A program made the translations under genes and the position numbers. A DNA stretch of 64,000 bases, taken from the NCBI GenBank assembly GCA_037447655.1, contig JBBHKE010001424.1, positions 116,521 through 180,520 on the forward strand, given 5' to 3'. This document shows positions 11,901 through 21,043 of this stretch, in pieces. Position 1 is the first letter of the stretch; every line of letters starts with the position of its first letter. The notes beneath the pieces were generated by a model. The model was not told the DNA's origin, did no database searches, and saw only the letters and a list, made by a program, of their open reading frames with translations. This DNA comes from Zygnema cylindricum. Its lineage: Eukaryota; Streptophyta; Zygnematophyceae; Zygnematales; Zygnemataceae.

Positions 11901-14900
11901 AATTTGAAATGTTTATTGTGAGTTGTTACTGCTTCCGCGTGTGTACTGCGTACTCGGTGTTTAGCATAGGATCCTATCATTTGATTGGAGGAGGATTTAC
12001 TCTATCTTTGGACTAGTATAGTAAGTGAGTAAAATCGTCATGAATCGGATCCACCTTCTCCCCAGCTGTCGTCCCGTGAGCCCAGTGAAAGTGAGTGCAG
12101 TTTTGGAGGTAATAGATTTGTCCCTAAGTCCGAGGAATCACTTCCTACCGATCCCTTTGGACAAGATAGGTTTGGTGGCAATACTTCCGGCTTTGACAAC
12201 CAACTTAGAGATATCTTTGACGAGTGGTTGATATTTGTTGCGGAGAAAGAATGGAATGAAAATAAGAAGAAAACAAATTCGTGAATGAGGAACCGAGCTC
12301 TAGTTCTAGTGACAGTGAGAAATCCGACTGTGAGGATGAGAAAGCGAAAAAGGAGAAAAGGCAAGGAGGAAGTGGAGGAAGAAAAGCTGGACTTTGATAG
12401 TAAGAATAAGAACGATGACAATTTCCAGATGGTAGGAAAAACCAGTTTTTGTTAACGGCACAACTACGCAATCTGCAAGAATGACATGAAAGGAAAGTTT
12501 CTTTTGAACTTGTGGAAGGTGGTTTGGCTAGTGATAAAGGGAAGAAGCCGAAGGACCTTAAGGCAAGAACACTATGACAGCTGAAGGACATTCCACCTAC
12601 CACAAGTTTGATGCAAACTTGCAACGGTTGGTACATGACCATTTTTCAACTCACAGTACTGCCCATAAAGTTGGCACGAGTTTGGAGCATCAGCTCGAGA
12701 AGGGGGTTAAGCCCAAAGGTCAATACGTGTTTAAGGATTTTATTCAGTTCGAATTCAAGAGTAACGAGTCGAGTGATGATGTTGTTAAGAAGTTCAACAT
12801 TCTTGCCGAACAACTGACTAATCTTGGCAAAATGCTGAAGGAAGATCACAAATCGCAGGTGATTTTGAACGGTCTTCTATGCATTCCATTGAGATCATCC
12901 AATCAAAGAGGAAGGTGACCTTTGAGTAGGCGATTAACTATTTGAAAGCGATTGAGAATTCTATAGAGAGTAAAAGTAGAGGATCCAATAGTACAGGAAA
13001 TCTCAATGTAAGCACACATGAGACCCCAGAGCTTAACTGACCCCGAGGGAGAAAGGGTGCTAGCGGGACACCTAGAGATCAAGGTGGTAGAGGTAAGGAT
13101 CACGCACGTAAGGCTAGAGGTCAAACGGACGCTAGTGCTTTTGGCCGTGATATGATACAAGTACCAGAGACATGGGCTCCTTGCGACAAACTGTCTGGAC
13201 AAGGACAAACAATGTTATACTTGAGGGCGCTGGGCAAGTTAGCACTCTGTACTTCGACCCTGGTGAAGGATGTTCAGAAAGATTTCGTGACAGAGGTGAC
13301 TGAGGCCTTGGTTGTGGAAAAAGCTGAGGTTGCGGACCTTATCGCGGAGGCTTTCAAGGAATTTACACTGAATAGTTATATCCACAGAGGAGCGACTCAC
13401 TATGTGTGTAAACAAGATTGCATTTGAGGATATAAGGACTTTGACGGTTTCTAAGGGGATCATTGTGGCCAGTGGCCATGTGGTTTGATTGACACATTGG
13501 GCACTGTAAGGTGGAGGTTGAACCTGTAAACGTCCCACGGATTCAAAAAGTTGGCGGCAGTATTACTAAAGAGGACCTAAGCATTGTTGTTTAGCCGAAG
13601 GATTTTTTAGTGAATGTATGCATAGCTGGCTGGTTTAGAGGAGATCCAAGAGCAAGGGTCAATCCTTGCTCCGGGTGAACCATGTTTCAGTGGAGAAGGG
13701 TGACCTCAGCTTGTGGCACTATTGGATGCGCCATTCTTTTGAGGGGATCGTTAAGAAATCTATGGTTCGTGGAATGAAACTTGCAGTCCGCAAAAAAGTG
13801 AATGGATGTGGTGGTGGCAGTAAGGGGCGCCAAATCCGGAAATCTCATCCGGTGAAAGACGTCAAATAACGACCTCAAAATCGTTTGAAGATCGTATGTA
13901 AAGCTGAAGAGTTTGAGGGGTAACCAATATATTTTGTGATTCTGGATAATTACTCGGAGAAATTGTGGGTTCACTTATTGAGAAAGAAATCGAAACATTG
14001 GCAAAGCTTAAAGAGTGGGTTGTGATGGCGGAAAGATAATCGGAACGGAAGTTGAAAGTTGCGAGGTCCGACGGTGGAGGAGAGTTTGTTTCATTCAATG
14101 ATGATTGTCAAAGAAGGGGGATAAGACAACTATTTATTGCCACTTATTCACCCAAGTTGAACGGAATTGCAAGGCGGGAATATTGGACCCTTCGGGAGAT
14201 GGTTAAGTATATGATTCACAATACCAAGCATAACACTTTTCTTTGGGGAGACGCAATTTGGAAGGCAAAGTATGTTTATAACCGGTGACTACCATCGGTG
14301 TTCGATGATAAGATACCCGAGGAGTTATGGAGTGTTTGATTGCCGTCGGCTTGACACTTAAGGATTTAGGGTTATCAAGCAATCGTGTGTGTGGCACGGG
14401 ACTCAGTGGAAAGGAAAATTTGCACCGAGAAGTTGGAAAGGGATTTTTTTGGGGTACAATATGAAGTGCAGCTTATATTGAGTGTCTGATTCGAAGAGGA
14501 ATCTGGTTGCAAAAGCCGCAAAACGTGTATTTTCATGAGGATCCGCAATAGAATTTGCAGAAAAAAAGAATTGGACATGGATTTTGAGGAGAAACATGCT
14601 CAGGAGGAGCTATTGAAACAGGAGTAATCTGGATCAGAAGAATAGGAGATCCCACAGGCTGAGGGTAGTATAATTGTGGGCAAATCAGATTTCTAAAATG
14701 TGGAAACAAATAGTGATGTCCGAAGTGATACCCATTAGCTAGTGGAGGGTGAGGGATTCAAACCCCCGGTACTCTCACGAGTACAACGGTTTTCAAGCAC
14801 ATGGAGTTCTTGGACTTCGGAAAAAACTCAGACGAGTTAAAAGTGAAAGTCACGCTTATCATCCATGCTTACCATCCATGTGTGAGCAGAGTGACGAGGA

Positions 14901-17900
14901 AAAGGATGTGAACATAGTTTTCAGGAGTACTCGAGAGACAAGGTGGCAGAAACATGACACATTATCATATGATCGAAAAGGTGAAGACACCTTTAAGTCT
15001 CACTACACCGCCAATCGCTATTAGCGTGTAGGTTTGATTAGCGTATACTATTATTTAGCGTGGTGTACGCTAATTGGGAATTTGGAAATTTTGGAAGAAA
15101 TCGATTACTCTAATTAGGAATTAGGGTTTTTTTTAAATAGTGTGGATAATTCTATTTGAGAATAAAAACAAAAAAAGCGGGACGGGATTAGCGTACACAA
15201 CGCTAATAGCGATTGGCGGTGTAGTTTATTTCTAAAGCTATGTGTGAGGATCTGTAATCTTACACCGAGGTGAGAAAATTTGGTGATTGGGTAGTAAGTG
15301 CAAATTTGTGCGGGGGAAAGAAGACAAACTGGTGGTGGATAATCGGACATTCGCGGAGGTGGGGTTTCAAGGTGGGAAAAAAGCATCCCATGCAACGTGG
15401 GTATTTTAGACCATAACAGGTTCGCCCAATAAAGTGATCAAGTACAAAGCCGGAATGGTATGCAAGGGCTTTCAGCAAGGGGGAGTGGACTATACAGAAA
15501 GCTATGCTCCCATGGCGAAAATTGATTCACTGTGAATGATTATAGCCTTAGAAACGGATGCATCAAATGGATGTCGAGACAACTTTTCTTAGCGGTGAAC
15601 TAGAGGAAGTATAAATGAAAGTTTCAGAGGGGGTGACCGCGAAACCCAGAATCTTATGGCGGTTACAGAAATTGTTGTATGGTCTGAAGCAAGAGCTGAG
15701 GGTTGGTATTTGCGCCTACATAAGGTATTGATAAATTTTGGTTTTGACATGAAAGGTGTAAGTAAGGGTCTATTCATCTTTGCGTGGATGATTTTATATT
15801 GACATCTAATAGTTTGGATCAAATTAATTGAATTGAAAAACACTTAGGTCAAAAATTTAAGATTACGGATGTTGGAGTTGAAAAATATTTTAGGTATTGT
15901 GGTTATTTGTCATCTTTCGAGAAGCATAATTTGAGTCAGGAATAATACACTAAAGAGGTATTGGCACAATTCTGAATGTATGATGCTAACCACTTTCACC
16001 TCCTATAGATCTAAACGTTCAATATAGCAAGTTGGAGAATCTTGAGACCGTTGATGTCGTATACAAAGAGGCAATGGCCTACCTAAGTGTTGGGGGGCAA
16101 TAAGTCTTGGGGCAAGGGTGGACATTTTCTGCTGAAGTTTCAATTGTTAGCAGGTACTGTCAAGCACCAAAGTAGATTCATTGGGAGGAAATGAAAAACA
16201 TCTTCGAGTACTTGATTAGTACATTCAGCATTGGTTTGGTTTTCCAATTGAAGGACGAATTAGAGTGTTATGGCTATTGTGATTGGGAGATTTTGCCTTC
16301 GAAAAAATCTATTATGAGTTGGGTAAATGTTCTCGGTGGTTTCGGATAACAAGAGTTCCATGGCTATGATTTTGAATCCCTTGTTCCACAAAAGGACAAA
16401 ATACATTAGGATGTAGTGACATTTTGTGAGGGATCTTGCGAGAGATAAGGAGTTAAAAAAAATTGTGCTTACAATTGAGGAGGTTGCTAATATGCTTACT
16501 AAGTCAACTACGAAGGATAGCTTTGTTAGGGGATGGCCAAGTTAGGCTTGTCGTAAGGATTCCCACAATGAAAGGGGGAATGTTAGGACATTGTGTCAAT
16601 CGGTGTATCAGCCGATTGTTCGTGTCCAAATATTTGTGTCGATTCTGTATGTTGGTATTATTTGTTTTGTACGAAGTACATATACCATGCAATTGGTCCT
16701 TGTTTTTCAATTTGGTTCTATTCCTGTACTGTACGGTTAGATGAGACTAAGCAGTGAGTAGAGCTTTTTGTGAGTGCTTGTAAGTGATGAAAACTTTAGC
16801 TTAATATAACATATTTGCTAAGTCTTCTGCGATGGTGATACAATTGTGGAATGTTTATTGTGAGTTATTATCGCATCAACTTTGACATACACACTATGCC
16901 TTTGACATAAAATCCTATCAAGAAGAGAATTGAGAAACCGCATCCACGGTTTTCAGGTAACTAATTCTAAGTGTTACTAATGTAAGTAGAACTAACCTAG
17001 GTTAAAGGTACCAAAGAAAAGATTCTTTTCGTTCTTGAGGGGAGTCTTCTACCTACAAAAGGTATGTACACAAAAGAACAAAACACCAAATGAAGTACTA
17101 GACTTAGAACTTAGCGTTTCAGACTAAAAAAAAATAGATGTCAATTTAGACAAAGGCTTCAATAGGAATTTCCATACAAACCCTCGAGTGCTTGTACTTG
17201 TCGCTGGGAAAGTACGACCGCAACTCCATTGAGCACATTCACGTAGTTGTATACGACTGAGGTTGGCCTGCAAATAGTTTACCATTGCATTGGAATAGTT
17301 AACTATTCAATTTTCAATTCAGAAAAGATAATTTAAAAAATACAATTTATAAATATGCACCCCAAAGACACAAGTTTAGAAGTAGACCACAGGAGAGCCA
17401 ACTTTAGGATGTGAAATGAACTTGTAAAAGTTTATAAGATAAACAATAAAGGAATATGATGTAACCGCGTAATTTAACACGAAATAAAATGATGAATATA
17501 AGGACTAAGAATGAAACTTTGCTCCTAAGGCCAAATTATCAATCTAAATTTCATGTTTATGGTCAAAACTGTCGCAAATCAATAAACTAATTTTGGAACA
17601 GTCTTGTGCTGAGTATTCTATGGCTAATGTTCATTCCATTGTGCTAATGTCGAACGAATTAGACTCCACTACATACTTATAATTTTTAATCGGAAAGTTC
17701 GTATACAACATTTACAACCCTTGTAGTTTGAGTCAACATATATATTGAAATTAGCACTAGAAACCTGAATTAACGTTGAATCATTTCCCCGTCGTTACAT
17801 GAATTCCACACAACTCATATTTTGCGCTATGTTATGGCACAATTGACCAAACATAAACCACATTTAATGCGAACACATTTATTGCAAGCAATCCAAACGA

Positions 17901-18417
17901 TTAAAGCATTTTTTTCTCGAAGTAATATTTAGAGCGTTGGTGGATACATCAACAAAAAGGACTTTTATGTTTGTAACATTCCTTAGATCACAATTTTTTC
18001 GTTGGGAAAAGACTCAAATTATGACTTTTATTCGCTAAGCTCACATTTCCAAAATTTATTCTTTAGAGTGCAATACAGAAACAACCATTTTTTTCAAATA
18101 TCTTTTCATGGACGAAAAAGCTGCAGATAAGCAAAAGTCAACATTTGGTTTTTTTAAAAGCAAAAAAACAAAAAATGACAAATTGAAAATCAGTTTAAAT
18201 TGTCGAAAAGTCCAGCCGTATCAACGCATGGAAAAAAAACAACAATAATAATTATGAATAAATAAAGAAATAAAATCCCAAGGACAAACTTTTGGCAAAA
18301 AAATGACATTTCTAAAGCATATAATAATATTACATCTCGTTGAAACAATATATTTAAGAAAGAGAGGGGAAGAGGGAGGAGACGAGAGGAGAGAATAGAG
18401 AGGGGGAGGGAATAAGC

Positions 18418-18449
<32 letters not shown>

Positions 18450-18786
18450 GAAGTGAGAGAGGGGAGAGGCGAGAGAAGGAAAAGAGAGGAGAGAAAGGAG
18501 ACAGCACAAGGAAAAAAAAAGGAGAGAGAGGCGCGAGTCTCGGTCCTCACTCGACGTCCACTCGCTTCAAGAGTTCGTTTTGGCTTGAAATCATTCTCGC
18601 CTTTACCGCCTTTTCCTTGGCGGCTGATTGGCGGACCGCCGCCTCCAGGCGCTTTATGACGGGCATCGCGGGCCCCGCCACCACCACGATGTGCATGCGG
18701 CCGACGGGAGCCGCAGCCGTACGGACGACCAAGGACAGCCAAGCGCCCAATAACATACAAACCAAGGGGAGTACGGAAACCGGCAT
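2832..18786 (-). CDS. plant-type subtilisin-like serine protease (subtilase), N-terminal part, eight exons
   Basis: Exons, in gene order: 18551-18786, 17182-17267, 10935-11093, 10312-10423, 5676-5877, 5145-5459, 2832-2935, with more beyond the left edge. All phases match and no stop interrupts the roughly 404 joined residues. The protein starts with a signal peptide (hydrophobic residues about 4-26), then an I9 propeptide (VVYNYVNVLNGVAVVLS), the Asp block GIVDTGIWPEHPSF, the His block DNHGHGTHVAST and the oxyanion Asn block SLAAGNSGPS. The family is secreted or apoplastic and usually about 750 residues. The catalytic Ser exon is not in the window. Large introns carry retroelements; one intron appears to use a GC donor. 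The gene looks intact as far as it can be read. Which subtilase subfamily it belongs to, and its substrate, cannot be told. The exon count given in the call includes the one or more exons inferred to the left; seven are listed here. Confidence 0.92.
3577..3793. mobile_element. MITE M1, 217 bp, TA-flanked
   Basis: Imperfect terminal inverted repeats of about 64 bp begin CACCGTGAATCGCTATTAG on the left. The right end reads CTAATAGCGATGCACGGTG. TA lies directly outside both ends (3575-3576 and 3794-3795). Near-identical length and ends recur at 15,006 and 19,945. There is no coding capacity. The ends and TA duplication suggest mobilisation by a mariner-like or similar TA-specific transposase (inference). 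Confidence 0.8.
3887..4306. repeat. two single-ended MITE fragments in an AT-rich intron stretch
   Basis: TACACCGTGAATAGC at about 3888 and TACACCGCTCATCGC at about 4264 repeat the terminal motif of the TA-flanked MITEs. Each is followed by the palindrome AGTGTTAATAACACT. Both point the same way and neither has a recognisable partner end, so they look like broken or internally deleted copies. Confidence 0.5.
4307..5144 (-). other. intron of the subtilase gene, no feature seen
   Basis: AT-rich intronic DNA between the MITE fragments and the Asn-block exon. The donor is GTTAGT at 5144. A few CCCTAAA-like runs occur near 4450 but do not form an array. Confidence 0.6.
5145..5459 (-). CDS. subtilase exon with the oxyanion Asn block
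   Basis: 105 codons, phase 0 at both ends. It starts ACFGEDCLEEDMYKALDTAI and contains DGVDVISMSIG, then SLAAGNSGPS with the oxyanion-hole Asn, then NAAPWYLSVGS and VFLGNG. These are the hallmark blocks of plant subtilases. Acceptor ACGCAG ends at 5460, donor GTTAGT starts at 5144. Confidence 0.95.
5676..5877 (-). CDS. subtilase exon with the catalytic His block
   Basis: 67 codons plus one leading base. KIVGARYFYSG opens the exon, then DNHGHGTHVASTAAGG with the catalytic His, then GIAYGAHISVYK. The leading A completes an AGA codon with the AG left by the upstream exon, giving CNRKIVGARYF as expected for the family. Donor GTACTC at 5675. Confidence 0.94.
5878..7329 (-). other. 3' part of the large subtilase intron, no gene seen
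   Basis: Intronic sequence upstream of the element A2 remnant. Two overlapping frames of about 80 codons at 6361-6679 run on opposite strands but resemble nothing I know and have no supporting signals, so I treat the stretch as non-coding. Confidence 0.55.
7330..10068 (+). mobile_element. 5'-truncated family-A copia element A2
   Basis: Decayed pol on the plus strand, antisense to the subtilase gene. In order: protease-region remnant (ASGHVISVDTVGTVRL near 7,540); GAG-pre-integrase zinc region (GCSKRRQIQKRHPMKDVK, 8,030-8,090); integrase remnant around 8,280-8,350; reverse-transcriptase remnants (about 8,700-9,230, e.g. LQKPLYRLKQAP); RNase H tail; and the 3' LTR. The same blocks in the same order occur in A3 at 13,450-16,580. 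No 5' LTR was found. Many stops and frameshifts make it dead. Confidence 0.75.
9646..10068 (+). mobile_element. 3' LTR of element A2
   Basis: Starts TGTTAGGCGTATTGG after a purine-rich tract (CAATGGGACGGGTAA) and ends GGCCTATCA. This matches the TGTTAGGACATTG start and CCTATCA end of the A3 LTRs. Confidence 0.7.
10312..10423 (-). CDS. subtilase exon, end of the catalytic Asp block
   Basis: Starts GG to complete Gly of VDTG, then IWPEHPSFSDVGMPLPPKKF, KGVCQSGDSW and TTCN, ending in AG. The acceptor is TTAG at 10424-10425. The donor must be GCAAGT at 10311, because only the cut AACAG/GCAAGT joins in frame to the next exon as CNRK. This is a GC-AG intron. Confidence 0.9.
10935..11093 (-). CDS. 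subtilase exon, propeptide end to catalytic Asp
   Basis: Reads MKEVLLVRPSRIFHPVTTNS then PGFLGLNNR and SGLVIGIVDT plus one base. VRPSR and the 'TT..PGFLGL' stretch mark the propeptide/mature junction. The D of VDTG is the catalytic Asp. Acceptor GCGCCAG ends at 11094, donor GTAAGT at 10934. Length 159 bp, phase 1 at the end. Confidence 0.93.
11094..11632 (-). other. subtilase intron sequence left of element A3
   Basis: AT-rich intronic DNA before the A3 insertion. The polypyrimidine stretch of the acceptor is clear on the minus strand near 11,101-11,120. Nothing else recognised. Confidence 0.6.
11633..11637. repeat. target-site duplication AGAAG (left) of A3
   Basis: AGAAG directly precedes the 5' LTR and is repeated at 16,921-16,925 directly after the 3' LTR. 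Five base pairs is the usual LTR-retrotransposon duplication length. Confidence 0.9.
11638..11979 (+). mobile_element. 5' LTR of A3
   Basis: 342 bp, TGTTATGACATTG ... GGATCCTATCA. Aligns by eye along its length with 16581-16920. A weak, degraded primer-site-like string (TTTGATTGGAG) follows. Confidence 0.88.
12574..12918 (+). pseudogene. A3 gag fragment (UBN2-like)
   Basis: 115 codons open. The middle part (DVVKKFNILAEQLTNLGKML, then KSQVILNGL) matches the copia Gag core, in which a conserved pattern of Leu spacing precedes 'L..L'. The frame ends at 12,918 and is not joined to pol. It is a Gag remnant, not a host gene. Confidence 0.7.
14740..14830 (-). tRNA. tRNA-Ser(UGA)-like sequence, degenerate
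   Basis: On the minus strand the 3' half of a class II tRNA can be read: anticodon-loop-like CTTGAAAACC (anticodon TGA), a long variable arm that folds perfectly (GTACTC-GTGA-GAGTAC), and a T arm GGGGG-TTTGAAT-CCCTC. The 5' half (acceptor 5' strand, D arm, 5' side of the anticodon stem) does not fold, so it is a pseudogene or a fragment. It sits between integrase and RT of A3 and seems absent from A2. An organellar origin is possible but unproven. Confidence 0.45.
15006..15221. mobile_element. MITE M3, 216 bp, inserted in A3
   Basis: Perfect inverted ends of about 23 bp (CACCGCCAATCGCTATTAGC ... GCTAATAGCGATTGGCGGTG), TA on both outer sides (15004-15005 and 15222-15223), no coding. Same family and length as M1 and M2. 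Being inside A3, it inserted after that element. Confidence 0.85.
15430..16560 (+). pseudogene. A3 reverse transcriptase / RNase H remnants
   Basis: Pieces in shifting frames: DYTESYAPMAKIDS (RT entry, near 15,490), RLQKLLYGLKQ (near 15,660), and the family-A C-terminal tail with VANMLTK near 16,485. These are the usual copia RT and RNase H landmarks in the right order. Confidence 0.65.
16581..16920 (+). mobile_element. 3' LTR of A3
   Basis: 340 bp, TGTTAGGACATTGTG ... AAATCCTATCA, preceded by the polypurine tract and followed by the AGAAG duplication. Confidence 0.88.
17182..17267 (-). CDS. subtilase exon, I9 propeptide core
   Basis: 86 bp reading PTSVVYNYVNVLNGVAVVLS then QRQVQALE, the inhibitor I9 core ('V.Y.Y....NG.A..L...Q...L'). 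The leading G completes GAG with the GA left by exon 1. The trailing G completes GGT with the next exon. Acceptor TTTGCAG ends at 17268. Donor is GTTTGT at 17181. Confidence 0.9.
17268..18354 (-). other. first subtilase intron, no gene seen
   Basis: AT-rich intron DNA downstream of exon 1 in gene order. I see no element ends or coding similarity in it. Confidence 0.6.
18355..18536. repeat. (GA)n-rich microsatellite at the start of intron 1
   Basis: Purine-rich on the plus strand, including an uninterrupted GA run near 18,418-18,443. On the coding (minus) strand it is CT-rich and begins within about 20 bases of the GTGAGG donor of exon 1. Confidence 0.9.
18551..18786 (-). CDS. subtilase exon 1: start codon, signal peptide, propeptide start
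   Basis: Begins MPVSVLPLVCMLLGAWLSLV, a hydrophobic signal peptide with likely cleavage after the Ala run (about residue 26), then MHIVVVAG, the first I9 strand. The exon leaves the frame at GA|GTGAGG (donor at 18550) and joins exon 2 as VEPTSVVYNY. It is GC-rich compared with its surroundings. The start is the first ATG of the open frame ahead of the signal peptide. Confidence 0.88.
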
Positions 18787-19002
18787 TTTGGCTAGGAGGA
18801 CGGTTTGGTTCTAGAAATTAAATGTTGTTAGTTTCTTCTTTGAGATTTGTGTTTTTATTCGCTTGTATGGAAGTTGAAGATCGAAAAACTATGTCATGTT
18901 CGAGTTTCGTGAATAAATACTATGGCCGCCATCGAATTATTGTAAGTGGTAGATAGAATAATTGTCAACAAAAATCTTTGTGGCAATAGGACAAGGACCA
19001 TT
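18787..19002 (-). promoter_or_regulatory. 5' flank of the subtilase gene
   Basis: Only about 216 bases separate the start codon from the hAT-like element. The 5' UTR and core promoter must lie here, in the element, or beyond it. A TATTTATT string occurs near 18,917, but no site can be assigned firmly. Confidence 0.35.
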
Positions 19003-19010
19003 CACTTTAG
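19003..19010. repeat. 8-bp target duplication CACTTTAG (left)
   Basis: CACTTTAG directly outside the left end of the 840-bp element, repeated exactly at 19,851-19,858 on the right. Confidence 0.9.
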
Positions 19011-19850
19011 TAGTGTTGTGTATCGGTAAGGATTTGCCGATAACCGATATGGGCCTTTTTTCGGGTATCCGATAATCGATATATTGGTACGATATATCGA
19101 TATCGGTCATATCGCCGATAAGTAGCCGATAATATCGGGTACTTATCGGCGATAATGCCGATAACGATAGTTATCGACGATAATTGTACGGACCGTACAG
19201 ATAAATGTACGGCATATACACTCAACTGTACGTCTTATTCTCCGGACGTACGGATCCAGTAAATACGATGTACCTTTCACATCCGACGCCATGGCTTTGT
19301 CCCTTTATTCCTTGAGATCCACTGGGGACTGCCACGTGTCAACCTGTCAGCTTTTTTGGCATAAGCTGCCAAAAGAGCCATTCCGGATGCTGGCGCTCAC
19401 GCTGGCCGTCCGCTCTTGTTTTCTCATTCCAAGTCGTCCGTTCGATTTCGGCGGCACGCAGAATGTTATTTTGCGTCCGTTGTACTTTTGTGTGCGCCGT
19501 CCTTTTACAGTTCCATGTTCACCAGTTTTTGGTAAAATTACGTACATCGCCGTAAAATTTTTGTTCAGTTAACCGGCCAACGTTTATATGCTGCGCTGCC
19601 CGTAATAAATTGCAGCTAAACGGTAACGGCACATATTTTTATACGTGGCATGCCACGCTATATAAAATCAATAAAATAATACAGTATGTTATAAAGTGCT
19701 ATTGTATGCATACTATATATTTTTTAAGTTATCGCCGATATGGAACTTGTTGGTCCCAGACCGATATATCGGAATCTCTGACCCTTCGATAACCGATAAC
19801 TATCGGTATCGGTGTCATCGCGATAAGTTTTTTACCGATACACAACACTA
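19011..19850. mobile_element. non-autonomous hAT-like DNA transposon, 840 bp
   Basis: Terminal inverted repeats TAGTGTTGTGTATCGGTAA / TTACCGATACACAACACTA and an exact 8-bp duplication CACTTTAG fit the hAT superfamily (TAGNG-type ends, 8-bp duplications). Both subterminal regions are dense in CCGATA/TATCGG strings in both orientations (about 19,025-19,175 and 19,730-19,845), as expected for transposase-binding repeats. The GC-richer middle has no transposase. Confidence 0.88.
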
Positions 19851-19944
19851 CACTTTAGACTTTTGACTCTTTTGAGGCATGCTTAACGTTTGGGTCAAAG
19901 CTTACAGGCCAGTATTGGATTGTACTGTAATGGACTGTACAGTA

Positions 19945-20162
19945 CACCGTGTATCGCTATTAGAGTTAATGTTTTTTTAGTCTCTTAAAATATATTTTCT
20001 CCGTACACACATGTCAGATTGTGAATCTGACGGTTGCGATTGAAATGTAACATTCTCAGATTACAATTGTCGGTCTCAGATTGAAAATAGGACATATGTG
20101 TAAGTAGAAATGATGTTTTTATGTGGCGAAAATTTTATTAACACTAATAGCGATGCACGGTG
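19945..20162. mobile_element. MITE M2, 218 bp, TA-flanked
   Basis: Ends CACCGTGTATCGCTATTAG ... CTAATAGCGATGCACGGTG with TA outside both (19943-19944 and 20163-20164). The inner ends also match M1 (TCTTAAAATA, CCGTACACA). No coding. Confidence 0.82.
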
Positions 20163-20375
20163 TACTGTAGTATTGGTTATGCGCAATATGGCCGGACTAA
20201 ATGTACGGATAAGTTTACTTATTGGCTTATTGCCGTGTCTTCCATTAGGTCACGTCGTTAACCACTTTTTATTTGCGTGGCTCATTCTGGTTGGTACCAC
20301 GTAGGATAATATTCGATGCTTAAAATCTTGAAAGAATCTTCGAAGACAAACTGTGAACGCAATATCTGTACTGTA

Positions 20376-20876
20376 CACCGCGCATCGTAATTAGAGTAGT
20401 GAAAAAATTAGAGTAAAAAAAGAGAAAAAATTAATTAGAGTAATTTACGCTAATTTATGTGATAGAACTGTTTCAGAAAGGAATTTACTCTAATTTATGC
20501 GGTGTACTCTAATTTGGCAAGCTAATATCATCTACTGTAAATAAGGTATTTGTACAGAATTTGACAAAACGTACAGTTTATCGTCACTATGACGTTTGCA
20601 TTACGCGGTTTGTTAAAACGCAGTTACATGATAATGGCCTGTATTAAATCATTATTTGTACTTTTTTACTTACAAAAGTACAATTTTGCACGGTCGGACG
20701 TCGTCCGTACTCCACACTATTTAAAGCGAACATATATTAGAATTAAAAACGCTAATTAAACCTTACCTTAAATAGCATAATGAAAAAATTAGAATCACTT
20801 ACTCTATTTGATGTGATAGAGTCGAAAATTCGAGCGACCGAATTAGAGTAATTTACTCTAATTACGATTCGCGGTG
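20376..20876. mobile_element. MITE M4, 501 bp, related ends
   Basis: Ends CACCGCGCATCGTAATTAG ... CTAATTACGATTCGCGGTG with TA outside both (20374-20375 and 20877-20878). It contains many TTAGAGTAA/TTACTCTAA strings near both ends. The CACCG termini and TA target match M1-M3, but the body is longer and different. It may be the same superfamily, perhaps another subfamily. Confidence 0.75.
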
Positions 20877-21043
20877 TACCAGCGAAGGTAATTAATGTAC
20901 GACACCGGTGTACTGTTGGAGGTAATTAATGACTCGTAATGCAGTATCTAAAATTACAAAAAAAAACGACAAAAAGGAAACGGCAACTTTGATGGTGGGA
21001 GCGTGAACGGGATAATTTCGGCGGATTCGCATCATGGCACATG

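Larger units (their letters stand above)
11638..16920 (+). mobile_element. family-A Ty1/copia retrotransposon A3, complete ends, decayed coding
   Basis: LTRs at 11638-11979 and 16581-16920 (TGTTAKGACATTGTGT ... CCTATCA), flanked by the perfect 5-bp duplication AGAAG. Inside, on the plus strand: Gag/UBN2 (12,574-12,918, DVVKKFNILAEQLTNLG), zinc/integrase entry (GGGSKGRQIRKSHPVKDVK, about 13,800-13,868), integrase core (about 14,000-14,330), reverse transcriptase (LLYGLK near 15,670) and RNase H up to about 16,550. A polypurine tract (AAAGGGGGAA) abuts the 3' LTR. Stops and shifts break every domain. A MITE (15,006) and a tRNA-Ser-like sequence (about 14,740) interrupt it. It lies antisense in a subtilase intron of about 6 kb. 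Confidence 0.88.

Noticed and set aside
19291-19572. Possible transposase in the hAT-like element
   Set aside because: The 93-codon frame has no hAT dimerisation or RNase H-like motif; the element is too short to be autonomous.
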